A DNA stretch of 64,000 nt from Hominenteromicrobium mulieris (lineage in GTDB: Bacteria; Bacillota; Clostridia; Oscillospirales; Acutalibacteraceae). The number at the start of each line of letters is the position of its first letter. The first letter of the stretch is position 1. The notes under the pieces were generated by a model, which was given only the letters and a program-made list of their open reading frames with translations, had not been told where the DNA came from and made no database searches. The stretch is from contig JAJJOY010000008.1 in assembly GCA_021029595.1 (NCBI GenBank), positions 62,001 through 126,000 on the forward strand. The letters run 5' to 3'. The position numbers and the translations under genes are program-made. Positions 18,532 to 28,408 of this stretch are shown piece by piece.

Positions 18532-19437
18532 ATGAAACATTTATTAAAACTGCTCGATCTCTCCAAAGAGGAGATCATCGACATCCTGAACCTTGCCGAC
18601 CAGCTCAAGTATGAGACAAAGCACGGCATTGAGCACCACCACTTAAAGGGCAAGTGCCTTGCCATGATCTTTGAGAAGTCTTCCACCAGAACGCGCGTTT
18701 CGTTTGAAGTGGGCATCAATCAGCTTGGCGGCTATGCCGTTGTGCTGGCGGGCGAGGGCTCGCAGATCGGCCGCGGTGAGCCGGTGCAGGATACCGCACG
18801 CGTGCTCTCCCGCTATGTGGACGGCATTATGATCCGCACCTTTGAGCAGAAGGAAGTTGAAGACCTTGCAAAATACGGCTCCGTGCCGGTCATCAACGGC
18901 CTGACGGACTTCTGCCACCCGTGCCAGATCTTAGCGGACCTCATGACGATCCGCGAATATAAGGGCTCGTTCGACGGCCTGAAGATGTGCTTCATCGGCG
19001 ACGGCAACAATATGATGAACTCCCTCATCGTCGGCGGCCTGAAGGTCGGCATGGAAGTTGCTGTGGCTTGCCCGGAGGGTTACCGCCCGCCGCAGGAGAT
19101 CCTGGACTTTGCAGCCGGTTACGATTGCTTCACCCTGACGGACGACCCGATGGTCGCTGCAAAGGACGCGGACGTCGTCATCACGGATGTGTGGACATCT
19201 ATGGGTCAGGAAGAAGAGCGCGCGGCACGTGAAAAGGCGTTTGCGGGCTACTGCATCGATGAGAAGATCATGGGTGTGGCAAAGAGCGACGCCATTGTGC
19301 AGCACTGCCTGCCGGCACACCGCGGCGAGGAGATCACCGAAGAGGTGTTTGAAGCGAACGCGGGCCCGATCTTCGACGAAGCGGAGAATCGTTTGCACGC
19401 ACAAAAGGCCGTTATGGTCACGTTAATGAAAGATTGA
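18532..19437 (+). CDS. argF: Ornithine carbamoyltransferase
   Basis: This 301-residue enzyme joins ornithine and carbamoyl phosphate to citrulline, the intermediate used by ArgG. Carbamoyl-phosphate motif SSTRTR is at 50-55, HPCQ at 129-132 and the ornithine-side signature HCLPAHRG at 258-265. Length and motifs fit the anabolic ArgF type. No arcA or arcC is adjacent, so an arginine deiminase role is not indicated. It is the last gene of the operon, 15 bases after argD, and ends at a terminator at 19444. Confidence 0.96.
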   Translation: MKHLLKLLDLSKEEIIDILNLADQLKYETKHGIEHHHLKGKCLAMIFEKSSTRTRVSFEVGINQLGGYAVVLAGEGSQIGRGEPVQDTARVLSRYVDGIMIRTFEQKEVEDLAKYGSVPVINGLTDFCHPCQILADLMTIREYKGSFDGLKMCFIGDGNNMMNSLIVGGLKVGMEVAVACPEGYRPPQEILDFAAGYDCFTLTDDPMVAAKDADVVITDVWTSMGQEEERAAREKAFAGYCIDEKIMGVAKSDAIVQHCLPAHRGEEITEEVFEANAGPIFDEAENRLHAQKAVMVTLMKD

Positions 19438-19443
19438 TTGTAC

Positions 19444-19471
19444 AAAACGCTGTGTTTTCGCACGGCGTTTT
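19444..19471 (+). terminator. arg operon terminator
   Basis: AAAACGCTGTG (19444-19454) pairs with CACGGCGTTTT (19461-19471), one G-U wobble, directly after the argF stop codon. The downstream run is TTTTATATTT. Confidence 0.75.
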
Positions 19472-19475
19472 ATAT

Positions 19476-19504
19476 TTGCCTTTTGAGAAAGTATGCGGTA
19501 TAAT
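19476..19504 (+). promoter_or_regulatory. Promoter of the ADP-ribosylglycohydrolase gene
   Basis: TTGCCT (19476-19481) and TATAAT (19499-19504) with a 17-base spacer. It starts 5 bases after the arg terminator. The leader to the ATG at 19657 is about 145 bases and contains a small hairpin (ACGCAC/GTGCGT). A second TATAAT at 19615-19620 lacks a good -35. Confidence 0.65.
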
Positions 19505-19656
19505 TATAAATAAGAATATTCCGATGCGATTTGTCGGGGTCTGAACAAAAAACGCACGGAAACTGTGCGTGAAACAACCGTTTTGGTCATTACGCGCTGG
19601 GCGCTCTCATACCGTATAATTATGCAGACGCGCACGCGCCGGAGAGGAGACAGCTT

Positions 19657-20991
19657 ATGCTCAGAGAACAGCCGTGGTTTGATTTTTGTGACGCTTTGCC
19701 CATTGAGATCGAGCAGAGGATCGAAGAGGGCGCAGAAGATGCCGCACGCTTTAAAGAATGTGCCGAGCAGGTAAAGGAAATGCCGCGCGGCGCGGCGCGT
19801 ACCGCCGCGGGCGCAGAGCTTTTGGAGCAGCTTTGTGCGCTTGAAAACTCGCAGGACAAAGACGAGCCGTCTGACCTTCCGGGCATCAAAGCGGCTTCCG
19901 CCGGCGAGCCGAAGGAAAAAGCGGAAGCGGATTACGACAAAATTTACGGCGCGTGGCTCGGCCGCTGCGCAGGCTGCCTTTTGGGTCAGCCGGTAGAGGG
20001 CTGGCGGCGCGCACGCATCAACGGGCTTTTAAAGGAGACCGGCAATTTGCCGCTGCAAAACTACATTTCGTCCGACATCGGGCCTATCCTGCGCGAAAAG
20101 TACAACGTGCGCGACGACGGGCACGCCTACGGTGCGGAGAAAACCGGGTGGATCAACAATGTCTCCTATATGCCGGAGGACGACGACACGAACTACACGC
20201 TCATCGCGTTGAAGCTTGTCGAGCAGTACGGACGTGATTTTACGCCGGACGACGCGGCGGAAAACTGGCTGATGAACCTGCCACTTTTACACCTGTGCAC
20301 GGCGGAACGCGTGGCGTATATCAATTTGGCACAATCAATTTTCCCGCCGGAGTCGGCCGCGTATCGCAACCCGTATAGGGAGTGGATCGGCGCGCAGATC
20401 AGGGGCGACCTGTTCGGCTACATCTGCCCGGGCGATACGGAAACGGCGGCGGAAATGGCGTGGCGCGATGCATCCATCTCCCACGTGAAAAACGGCATCT
20501 ACGGCGAAATGTGGATCGCCTCGATGCTCGCGAAAGCGGCGGTCAACGACGACATGCCGACGATCATCCGCTCCGGCATGAAGCAGATCCCGAAAAAGAG
20601 CCGCCTTTATAAAGAGCTTGCAGAGATTTTGAGCCGTTTTGAAAGCGGCGACACCGCGGAAGAGACGAAAGCGTACATCCTCGGCAAGTACGATGAGAAC
20701 AACCCGCACCACTGGTGCCACACCATCTCGAACGCGGCCATCGTTGCGATGGGCTTACTCTGGGGCAAAAAGGACTTCACCTACACGATGGAGCTGTGCC
20801 TGACGATGGGCTTTGACACGGACTGCAACTGCGCTACGGCGGGCTCTGTGCTCGGCATGGTGCTGGGTGCGCAGCTTTTGCCGGAGGTTTGGACGGCGCC
20901 GCTCAACGACCGTGTGCTTTCCGGCGTGGACGGCTTCGGGCTTGTGCACATTTCAGACATGGCAGCGCGCACGCAGGCACTCATCGAATAA
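19657..20991 (+). CDS. ADP-ribosylglycohydrolase family protein
   Basis: A 444-residue cytoplasmic protein. Residues 1-95 are a family-atypical, Ala/Glu-rich N-terminal segment. From about 96 the ADP-ribosylglycohydrolase (ARH/DraG) fold begins with YGAWLGRCAGCLLGQPVEG. Metal ligands are expected in EDDDTNYT at 174-181 and in DTDCNCATAG at 387-396, and both are intact. Family members hydrolyse ADP-ribose from modified residues or small ADP-ribose derivatives using two Mg ions. No nitrogenase or ADP-ribosyltransferase gene is adjacent, so the substrate is unknown. It seems to be a single-gene unit with its own promoter and terminator. Confidence 0.85.
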   Translation: MLREQPWFDFCDALPIEIEQRIEEGAEDAARFKECAEQVKEMPRGAARTAAGAELLEQLCALENSQDKDEPSDLPGIKAASAGEPKEKAEADYDKIYGAWLGRCAGCLLGQPVEGWRRARINGLLKETGNLPLQNYISSDIGPILREKYNVRDDGHAYGAEKTGWINNVSYMPEDDDTNYTLIALKLVEQYGRDFTPDDAAENWLMNLPLLHLCTAERVAYINLAQSIFPPESAAYRNPYREWIGAQIRGDLFGYICPGDTETAAEMAWRDASISHVKNGIYGEMWIASMLAKAAVNDDMPTIIRSGMKQIPKKSRLYKELAEILSRFESGDTAEETKAYILGKYDENNPHHWCHTISNAAIVAMGLLWGKKDFTYTMELCLTMGFDTDCNCATAGSVLGMVLGAQLLPEVWTAPLNDRVLSGVDGFGLVHISDMAARTQALIE

Positions 20992-21007
20992 AATTTCATA
21001 AGTTTTG

Positions 21008-21044
21008 GCGGGCACACGGCTTTTTGGCGGTGTGTCCGCTTTTT
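21008..21044 (+). terminator. Terminator of the ADP-ribosylglycohydrolase gene
   Basis: GCGGGCACAC (21008-21017) pairs with GTGTGTCCGC (21030-21039), one wobble, followed by TTTTT. The following 125 bases to ruvC contain TATACT at 21115-21120, a possible -10 with only a poor -35 (TATTCA). Confidence 0.8.
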
Positions 21045-21170
21045 ATACGGAAAACCCGCGTGCCGTTCACAATTTTTTCGGAATTTTCGGCTATTCAAAA
21101 GGGCTGAGATATGATATACTATAAGGCAGTATGGGCTTTTCTGCCCTTTGGTTTTGAAAGGAAAAACGGC

Positions 21171-21665
21171 ATGATCGTTCTCGGCATCGACCCCGGCTAC
21201 GCCATTGTCGGCTACGGCGTGGTGGAAATGAAAAATAACCGTTACCGCACGTTGGAGCACGGCGCGGTGACAACCAAAGCGGGCACGGATTTCAACCGCC
21301 GTTTGGAGATTATTTACGACGGCATCGCGCAGGTTTTGGCGCAGTATCACCCGGATGCGATCTCCGTGGAAAAGCTCTATTTTTCAAACAATAAAACGAC
21401 CGGCATCGGTGTGGCGGAAGCCCGTGGCGTCATTTTGCTTGCGGCGCAGAAGGCCCGCGTGCCTGTTTTTGAATACACCCCCGTGCAGGTGAAATTGGCC
21501 GTTACGGGATATGGCAAGGCTTTAAAGCCGCAGGTGATGGAAATGACCCGCCGACTTTTGTGCCTGCGTGAGGTGCCGAAGCCGGACGACACGGCGGACG
21601 CGCTCGCCATTGCCATTTGCCACTGCCATGCCTCCGGCACGGCGCTGCGGCAGTTTTTGAGGTAA
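21171..21665 (+). CDS. ruvC: Crossover junction endodeoxyribonuclease RuvC
   Basis: A 164-residue Holliday-junction resolvase that nicks two strands of like polarity in recombination intermediates. The RNase H-like acidic site is complete: D7 in GIDPGY, E67 in SVEKLYF, and D140 and D143 in PDDTADALAIA. The ATG at 21171 is used because it starts the invariant MIVLGIDPG and has GAAAGGA upstream. Earlier in-frame codons add a non-conserved leader. It is the first gene of ruvC-ruvA-ruvB, a common Firmicute order that puts the whole resolvasome in one transcript. Confidence 0.97.
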   Translation: MIVLGIDPGYAIVGYGVVEMKNNRYRTLEHGAVTTKAGTDFNRRLEIIYDGIAQVLAQYHPDAISVEKLYFSNNKTTGIGVAEARGVILLAAQKARVPVFEYTPVQVKLAVTGYGKALKPQVMEMTRRLLCLREVPKPDDTADALAIAICHCHASGTALRQFLR

Positions 21666-21715
21666 CGCCGTCTATTTGGACAGAGAGTACAGAGGGTATA
21701 GAAAGGACAAAAGCG

Positions 21716-22330
21716 ATGTTTTACAGTCTTACCGGGAAACTTGTACACATGGAGCCGGGCGTTGTCGCTATTGAATGCGGTGGCGTGGCGTTTAAGTGCT
21801 TCACTTCCATGAATACGCAGAAAAACATGCCGCGCATCGGCGAAACGGCTACGGTCTATACGCATTTAAACGTGCGCGAGGACGCGCTTGATTTATACGG
21901 CTTCTCTACAAAAAGCGAGCTGAACTGCTACAAGATGCTGACGACCATCAGCGGCGTGGGCCCGAAGGCGGCGCTCTCCATTTTATCCGAAATGACCCCG
22001 GAGGGCGTTGCCATGGCGGCGGCCTCCGGCGACAGCAAAAAGTTTACAAAGGCGAGCGGCGTGGGCCCGAAGCTTGCACAGCGCATCGTGCTGGAATTGA
22101 AAGACCGCGTGAAGAAGATGGGCTTTACGGGCGGCACGCTGGAACTGACCGGCACGGACGACGCGGGCATTGTTTCTGCGTCTCAGAACGCCGAGCAGGC
22201 CGTACAGGCGCTTATTGTGCTCGGTTATACACAGTCCGAAGCCGCGCAGGCCGTGGCGAAGCTGGACGGCTCCCTCTCTACGGAAGAACTTATTCGCGGC
22301 GCTTTAAAGAGTATGGCAAGCCGCTTTTAA
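21716..22330 (+). CDS. ruvA: Holliday junction branch migration protein RuvA
   Basis: A 204-residue junction-binding subunit. Domain I is an OB-fold (MFYSLTGKLVHMEPGVVAIEC). Domain II carries two helix-hairpin-helix motifs with the typical ISGVGPKAALSIL and ASGVGPKLAQRIVLELKDR. Domain III (about 155-204) is the flexible RuvB-contacting domain (LIVLGYTQSEAAQAVAK). The ATG at 21716 follows GAAAGGAC by 7 bases. RuvA tetramers load RuvB rings on both arms of the junction. Confidence 0.97.
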   Translation: MFYSLTGKLVHMEPGVVAIECGGVAFKCFTSMNTQKNMPRIGETATVYTHLNVREDALDLYGFSTKSELNCYKMLTTISGVGPKAALSILSEMTPEGVAMAAASGDSKKFTKASGVGPKLAQRIVLELKDRVKKMGFTGGTLELTGTDDAGIVSASQNAEQAVQALIVLGYTQSEAAQAVAKLDGSLSTEELIRGALKSMASRF

Positions 22331-22358
22331 TACACGCTGAAAGGAGAGTGCTTTTCGC

Positions 22359-23420
<1,062 letters not shown>

Positions 23421-23523
23421 CACTCTTTTGGGAACGCATGCAATCGGCATGCGGGGGAACAGGTTGAAAAGAATCAAAAAAGTCACCCCTTAAAATTTTT
23501 GATATAAAAAGGAGCATACGATT

Positions 23524-24873
23524 ATGGGAAGATTATTCGGTACAGACGGTGTTCGCGGTGTCGCGAACCATGACCTTACCTGCGAGCTTGCAATGAAGCT
23601 TGGCCGCGCGGCCGCTGCCGTGCTCATCAACAAATCAAACCGCCACCCGCGCGTCATCATCGGCAAGGATACCCGCCTTTCGAGCGACATGCTGGAAAAC
23701 GCCATGGCGGCCGGCCTGTGCAGCGTAGGCGCATCGGTCGTTCTGCTGGGCGTTGTGCCTACTCCGGCTGTGGCGTACCTTGTGGAAAAATACAAGGCAG
23801 ACGCCGGTGTGATGATCTCTGCATCACACAACTCTTACGAGTATAACGGCATTAAAATTTTCAGCGGCGACGGCTACAAGCTGCCGGACGACCTTGAGGA
23901 GCGCATTGAGTCTCTGATCCTCGGCGAAGCGGCTCTGCCGCCGCTGCCTGCAGACAGCGACCTCGGCACGGTGTCGCATGCGCCGAACGCGCTGCGCGAT
24001 TACATCGATCACGTGAAGTCCACGGTGCACTTCTCGCTGACGGGCCTTGAAATCGCGCTCGACTGCGCGAACGGCTCCTCCGCGATGACGGCGGAAACAC
24101 TGTTTACGGAGCTCGGCGCCAAGGTGCACATGCTGCATGATGAGCCGAACGGCACGAACATCAACGATAACTGCGGTTCCACCCATATGGAATCGCTCGT
24201 GGAATATGTGAAGACGCATAAGGTCGACGCGGGCATCGCGTTTGACGGCGACGCCGACCGCTGCCTTGCCGTGGACGAAAACGGCGAAGTCATCGACGGC
24301 GACTTCATCATGGCAATCTGCGGCCTCGATATGAAGAGCCGCGGTAAGCTGAATAAGGACTGCATCGTCGGCACCATCATGACGAACCTCGGCTTTGTAA
24401 AGTGCTGCGAAGCAAACGGCATCCACTTTGAAGCGACGAAGGTCGGCGATCGTTACGTGCTGGAAGAAATGCTGCTTGAAAACTACAGCTTCGGCGGCGA
24501 GCAGAGCGGCCACGTCATTTTCCGCGATTTCGCAACGACCGGCGACGGCCAGCTGACGGCGGCGCAGCTTTTGAGCATCTTAAAGCAGCGCGAAGCAAAG
24601 CTTTCTTCCCTCAAGACCGTCATGGAGCGTTACCCGCAGACGATGGTGAATATCAAGGTCTCGCCGGAGGGCAAGCTGGCGTTCCACACTGACCCGAAGG
24701 TGAAGAAGGCTATTCAGCAGGCAACCGCAACGCTGAACGGCGAAGGCCGCGTCATTGTGCGCCCGTCCGGCACAGAGCCGCTGCTGCGCGTCATGGTGGA
24801 AGGCAGAGATTTGACGCTGATTGAAAAGCTTGCAAACGATATTTCTGAAGTGATTAAGGAAGAATTGGTCTGA
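23524..24873 (+). CDS. glmM: Phosphoglucosamine mutase
   Basis: A 449-residue alpha-D-phosphohexomutase that interconverts glucosamine 6-phosphate and glucosamine 1-phosphate on the way to UDP-GlcNAc for peptidoglycan. The start MGRLFGTDGVRG is diagnostic. The phosphorylated serine is S101 in ISASHNSYEYNG, the metal loop is FDGDADRC, and the substrate loops GGEQSGHVI and RPSGTEPLLRVM are present. AAGGAG lies about 8 bases before the ATG. No glmS ribozyme is nearby and glmS is not in the window. The stop codon overlaps the next start by one base. Confidence 0.97.
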   Translation: MGRLFGTDGVRGVANHDLTCELAMKLGRAAAAVLINKSNRHPRVIIGKDTRLSSDMLENAMAAGLCSVGASVVLLGVVPTPAVAYLVEKYKADAGVMISASHNSYEYNGIKIFSGDGYKLPDDLEERIESLILGEAALPPLPADSDLGTVSHAPNALRDYIDHVKSTVHFSLTGLEIALDCANGSSAMTAETLFTELGAKVHMLHDEPNGTNINDNCGSTHMESLVEYVKTHKVDAGIAFDGDADRCLAVDENGEVIDGDFIMAICGLDMKSRGKLNKDCIVGTIMTNLGFVKCCEANGIHFEATKVGDRYVLEEMLLENYSFGGEQSGHVIFRDFATTGDGQLTAAQLLSILKQREAKLSSLKTVMERYPQTMVNIKVSPEGKLAFHTDPKVKKAIQQATATLNGEGRVIVRPSGTEPLLRVMVEGRDLTLIEKLANDISEVIKEELV

Positions 24874-25757
24874 TGAGAGCAGCAAACTGGAAAGACTATG
24901 AATTGATTGATACCGGCTCCGGCGAGCGGTTGGAGCGGTGGGGAGACATTCTCCTCATCCGCCCCGATCCGCAGATTATCTGGAAGTCGGAGAAAAAAGA
25001 TCCCCGTTGGCGTTCCGCTCACGCGCGCTATAAGCGTTCCTCTACGGGCGGCGGCAAATGGGAGGTTTATAAAAAGCTGCCGGACGTGTGGAAAATCACG
25101 CGCGGCGACCTCACGTTCCGCTTAAAGCCCATGGGCTTTAAACACACGGGCGTTTTCCCGGAGCAGGCCGTGAACTGGGATTACACCGCGGCGCGCATCC
25201 GCGCGGCAAAGGAGAAAAATCCCGAGCGCGAAATTAAAATTCTAAACTTATTCGGCTACACCGGCGCGGCGACGCTCGCGTGTATGGAAGCGGGCGCGAC
25301 GGTCACGCATGTAGATGCCTCCAAGGGCATGGTGCAGTGGGCGCGCGAAAACGCAGCGGCATCGAATTTGGCAGAGCGCCCGGTGCGCTGGCTTGTCGAT
25401 GACTGCGTGAAATTCGTGCAGCGCGAAATTCGCCGCGGCAACCATTACGACGGCATCATCATGGACCCGCCGTCCTACGGGCGCGGCCCCGGCGGCGAGG
25501 TATGGAAGCTTGAGGAACAGCTTTACGGTCTTGTTGAAATGTGCGTGCCGGTCTTGACGGACGATCCGCTGTTCTTTATTTTGAATTCGTACACAACGGG
25601 ACTTTCTCCGTCCGTTATGGCGTATCTGCTCGGCGTTTTGCTGCGCCCGAAGTTCGGCGGCTATGTTTCCGCAGATGAAATCGGCTTGCCGGTGACGGAA
25701 ACGGGGCTTGTTCTGCCCTGCGGCAGCACGGCAATCTGGTCGGGCGAGCCGGTATAA
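24873..25757 (+). CDS. Class I SAM-dependent methyltransferase (RlmI/RlmK-like C-terminal domain)
   Basis: A 294-residue protein. The N-terminal 100 residues form a beta-rich, Trp-containing domain (DILLIRPDPQIIWKSEKKD). A Rossmann methyltransferase domain follows, with motif I ILNLFGYTGAATLACMEAGA, an acidic ribose-binding segment VTHVDASKGMVQWARENA, and motif IV DPPSYGRGPGGE. Such DPPS/DPPY enzymes usually methylate a base nitrogen or carbon in RNA, and the closest family I can name is the 23S rRNA methyltransferase group. It is translationally coupled to glmM (TGATG overlap). The actual substrate is not determined. Confidence 0.8.
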   Translation: MRAANWKDYELIDTGSGERLERWGDILLIRPDPQIIWKSEKKDPRWRSAHARYKRSSTGGGKWEVYKKLPDVWKITRGDLTFRLKPMGFKHTGVFPEQAVNWDYTAARIRAAKEKNPEREIKILNLFGYTGAATLACMEAGATVTHVDASKGMVQWARENAAASNLAERPVRWLVDDCVKFVQREIRRGNHYDGIIMDPPSYGRGPGGEVWKLEEQLYGLVEMCVPVLTDDPLFFILNSYTTGLSPSVMAYLLGVLLRPKFGGYVSADEIGLPVTETGLVLPCGSTAIWSGEPV

Positions 25758-25786
25758 CGGGACTTTTTTGAAACGGAAGGGATAAA

Positions 25787-26623
25787 ATGGCGTTTATTGA
25801 GTGCAGAGACCTGCATTTTTCATACAGCGAAGAGAGCGGCGAGGTTCTGCACGGCGTCGATCTCGACATTGAAAAGGGTTCGTTTGTGGCGCTGCTCGGC
25901 CACAACGGCTGCGGTAAATCCACCATGGCGAAGCTGTTTAACGGTATGCTGGTGCCGACCTCCGGCACCGTGACGGTGGACGGCATCGATACCGCCATGG
26001 AGGAAACGCAGCTTGACGTGCGCCGCCGCGTGGGCCTTGTGCAGCAGAACCCGGATAACCAGCTTGTCGCGGGTATTGTTGAGGAAGACGTGGCATTCGG
26101 CCCGGAAAACCTCGGTATTGAGCCCGCAGAAATCCGCCGCCGTGTCGATGCGGCGCTGAAAGCGGTCAACATGTACGAGTACCGCGACCATGCACCGCAT
26201 AAGCTCTCCGGCGGTCAGAAGCAGCGCGTCGCGATTGCGGGTGTTATCGCGATGGAGACCATGTGCATTGTGCTTGATGAGCCGACCGCCATGCTGGACC
26301 CGCGCGGCCGACAGGAGGTTATGGATACGATTCGGTATCTGAACCGCGAAAAGGGTATCACCGTCATTCTCATCACGCACTACATGGACGAGGCCGTGCA
26401 GGCCGACCGCGTGGTGGTGATGGACGGCGGCAACATTCTGACGGACGGCGACCCGCGCACGGTGTTCGCGCAGGTGGAGCTTTTAAAGCGCCACAAGCTC
26501 GACGTGCCGCAGGCAACGGAGCTTATTTACCGCTTAAACGCCGCCGGGTGCAGAATTTCCGGCACGCCGCTCGATGAAGACGAGTGCGTAAAAGCGATTG
26601 CGGAGTATTTAAAATTGGGATAA
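25787..26623 (+). CDS. ecfA1: Energy-coupling factor transporter ATPase 1
   Basis: A 278-residue ABC ATPase of the ECF module, which powers uptake of vitamins and metals through exchangeable S components. Walker [10 protein letters not shown] is at 38-46, the Q loop is in VQQNPDNQ, the signature LSGGQKQR and the Walker [13 protein letters not shown] follow, then the switch histidine in [10 protein letters not shown]-terminal extension typical of EcfA is present. It is followed by ecfA2 and ecfT in the standard order. No S-component gene is in the cluster, so this is a shared (group II) module. Confidence 0.95.
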   Translation: MAFIECRDLHFSYSEESGEVLHGVDLDIEKGSFVALLGHNGCGKSTMAKLFNGMLVPTSGTVTVDGIDTAMEETQLDVRRRVGLVQQNPDNQLVAGIVEEDVAFGPENLGIEPAEIRRRVDAALKAVNMYEYRDHAPHKLSGGQKQRVAIAGVIAMETMCIVLDEPTAMLDPRGRQEVMDTIRYLNREKGITVILITHYMDEAVQADRVVVMDGGNILTDGDPRTVFAQVELLKRHKLDVPQATELIYRLNAAGCRISGTPLDEDECVKAIAEYLKLG

Positions 26624-26703
26624 GAATATAAAAGGGATTTTGTTTTTTGTGCGGGGCAAGAACCGAAAGGACCTGCACCCGGCAGAGGAAACGAGGAAAA
26701 TCG

Positions 26704-27585
26704 ATGGCAATTTTGGAAACCAAAAATCTCACATATACCTATGGCGTCGGCACACCGTTTGAAAAAACGGCGGTGGAAAACGTGAACCTTTCCGTAGAAA
26801 AGGGCGCGTTCGTCGGCGTGATCGGGCATACGGGCAGCGGTAAATCCACGCTGATCCAGATGCTCAACGGCCTCATCCGCCCCACAAGCGGGCAGGTGCT
26901 TTTAAACGGCGAGGACATTTGGGCAAAGCCGAAGGAAATTCGCCGCGTGCGCTTTCAGGTGGGCATGGTGTTCCAGTACCCGGAATACCAGCTGTTTGAA
27001 GAGACCGTCATCAAAGACATCATGTTCGGCCCGAAAAACATGGGACTTTCCGATGAAGAAGCACTGAAGCGCGCCAAAGAAGCGGCGCATTTTACAGACT
27101 TAAAGCCTGAGCTTTTGGAGAAATCTCCGTTTGAGCTTTCGGGCGGCGAAAAGCGCCGTGCAGCCATTGCGGGCGTCATCGCCATGGATCCGGAGGTGCT
27201 CATTTTGGATGAGCCCGCCGCCGGTCTTGACCCGAAGGGCAGAGATGTTATCTTAGCGCAGATCTCCGAATATCACCGCCAGCGCGGCAACACCATTTTG
27301 CTCGTCTCCCACAGTATGGAGGACATCGGCCGCGTGGCAGACCGCGTGCTTGTGATGAACAACGCCCATGCCGAAATGTACGACGAGACCCGCGCCGTGT
27401 TCTCGCGCGGCGAGCTTTTGGAGCCGATGGGTCTGCGCCTGCCGCAAATCACGTCCATCATGCGCCGTCTGCGCAAAATGGGTCTGCCGGTCAGCGAGAC
27501 GGTTTTAAATGTAGACGAAGCCGTCATGGAGCTTTTGCCGCTCCTCAAAAAAAGGAAAGAGGAGGACAAAAACCATGCTATCTGA
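26704..27585 (+). CDS. ecfA2: Energy-coupling factor transporter ATPase 2
   Basis: A 293-residue second ATPase of the ECF module, pairing with EcfA1. It has Walker A GHTGSGKST, Q-loop MVFQYPEYQLFEE, signature LSGGEKRR, Walker B LILDEPAAGLDP and switch VSHSMEDI. The YPEYQLF sequence after the Q loop is characteristic of EcfA2 (CbiO2). The ATG at 26704 lies about 8 bases after GAGGAAA and begins MAILETKNLTYTYG. The upstream in-frame alternative at 26647 adds a non-conserved basic leader. The 3' end overlaps ecfT by 11 bases. Confidence 0.95.
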   Translation: MAILETKNLTYTYGVGTPFEKTAVENVNLSVEKGAFVGVIGHTGSGKSTLIQMLNGLIRPTSGQVLLNGEDIWAKPKEIRRVRFQVGMVFQYPEYQLFEETVIKDIMFGPKNMGLSDEEALKRAKEAAHFTDLKPELLEKSPFELSGGEKRRAAIAGVIAMDPEVLILDEPAAGLDPKGRDVILAQISEYHRQRGNTILLVSHSMEDIGRVADRVLVMNNAHAEMYDETRAVFSRGELLEPMGLRLPQITSIMRRLRKMGLPVSETVLNVDEAVMELLPLLKKRKEEDKNHAI

Positions 27586-28393
27586 TGTCACCATGGGGCA
27601 GTTTTTCCCCGGCAAGTCCGTCATGCACCGGCTCGATCCGCGCATTAAAATGTGCCTGACCGTGTATTTCATCGTGCTCATTTTCTGCTCGAAGAATTTT
27701 GTCACGCTCGGCGCGACGATTCTTATGAGCCTGCTTGGCGTGGTGCTTTCCAAAGTACCGCTGAAGCTCTATTTAAAAAGCATGAAGCCTATTTTGTTCA
27801 TCGTGGTGTTCACCGGCGTATTGAATTTGTTTTACGGCACCGGCGACCCGATCTTCACGCTCGGGTTCATTCACATTACGCGAAACGGCATCGTGAACAG
27901 CATCATGATCGCCGTGCGCATCGTGGTGCTCATCCTCATCAGCTCTATTCTGACGTTTACAACGTCCCCGACGCAGTTGACGGACGCCATTGAGCGCCTG
28001 CTAAAGCCGCTGGCGCTGCTGCATGTGCCGGTGCATGAATTCGCAATGATGATGACGATCGCGCTGCGCTTTGTGCCGACGCTCCTCGAAGAGACCGAGA
28101 AGATCATGGCGGCGCAGAAGGCCCGCGGTGCAGATATGGAAAGCGGCGGTCTGATGCAGCGCATCAAGGCGCTGATTCCGGTGCTTATCCCGCTGTTTGT
28201 TTCCGCGTTCCGCCGTGCGTTTGACCTTGCAACAGCCATGGAAAGCCGCTGCTACCACGGCGGCGAGGGGCGCACGAAAATGAAGGTGCTGCACCTTTCA
28301 AAAGTAGATTACATCACGCTTATCGTGTGCGTTTTGTACCTTGCGGCGTTCATCACAGCGAACATTTTGCTGCCCGCCGCCATTGTGCGATAA
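27575..28393 (+). CDS. ecfT: Energy-coupling factor transporter transmembrane protein EcfT
   Basis: A 272-residue membrane scaffold that couples the ATPases to the substrate-binding S component. The N-terminal HRLDPRIKM motif precedes several TM helices. The two coupling motifs near the C-terminus are AQKARGADMESG and AMESRCYHGGEGRT, the Ala/Ser-Arg-Gly/Cys boxes that dock on the ATPases. The start lies inside the end of ecfA2, with AAAGAGGAGG upstream, indicating coupling. truA follows 15 bases later in the common ecfAAT-truA order. Confidence 0.95.
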   Translation: MLSDVTMGQFFPGKSVMHRLDPRIKMCLTVYFIVLIFCSKNFVTLGATILMSLLGVVLSKVPLKLYLKSMKPILFIVVFTGVLNLFYGTGDPIFTLGFIHITRNGIVNSIMIAVRIVVLILISSILTFTTSPTQLTDAIERLLKPLALLHVPVHEFAMMMTIALRFVPTLLEETEKIMAAQKARGADMESGGLMQRIKALIPVLIPLFVSAFRRAFDLATAMESRCYHGGEGRTKMKVLHLSKVDYITLIVCVLYLAAFITANILLPAAIVR

Positions 28394-28408
28394 AATTGAG
28401 GAGAAGCT

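Noticed and set aside
16315..18540. 741-codon open frame on the minus strand opposite argB and argD
   Set aside because: Both plus-strand genes are unambiguous families in a single operon; the His/Arg/Ala-rich antisense product is a shadow.
23421..23523. glmS-type ribozyme or other riboswitch upstream of glmM
   Set aside because: Only a short GCATGC/GCATGC hairpin is visible in about 100 bases; no conserved riboswitch sequence was recognised.
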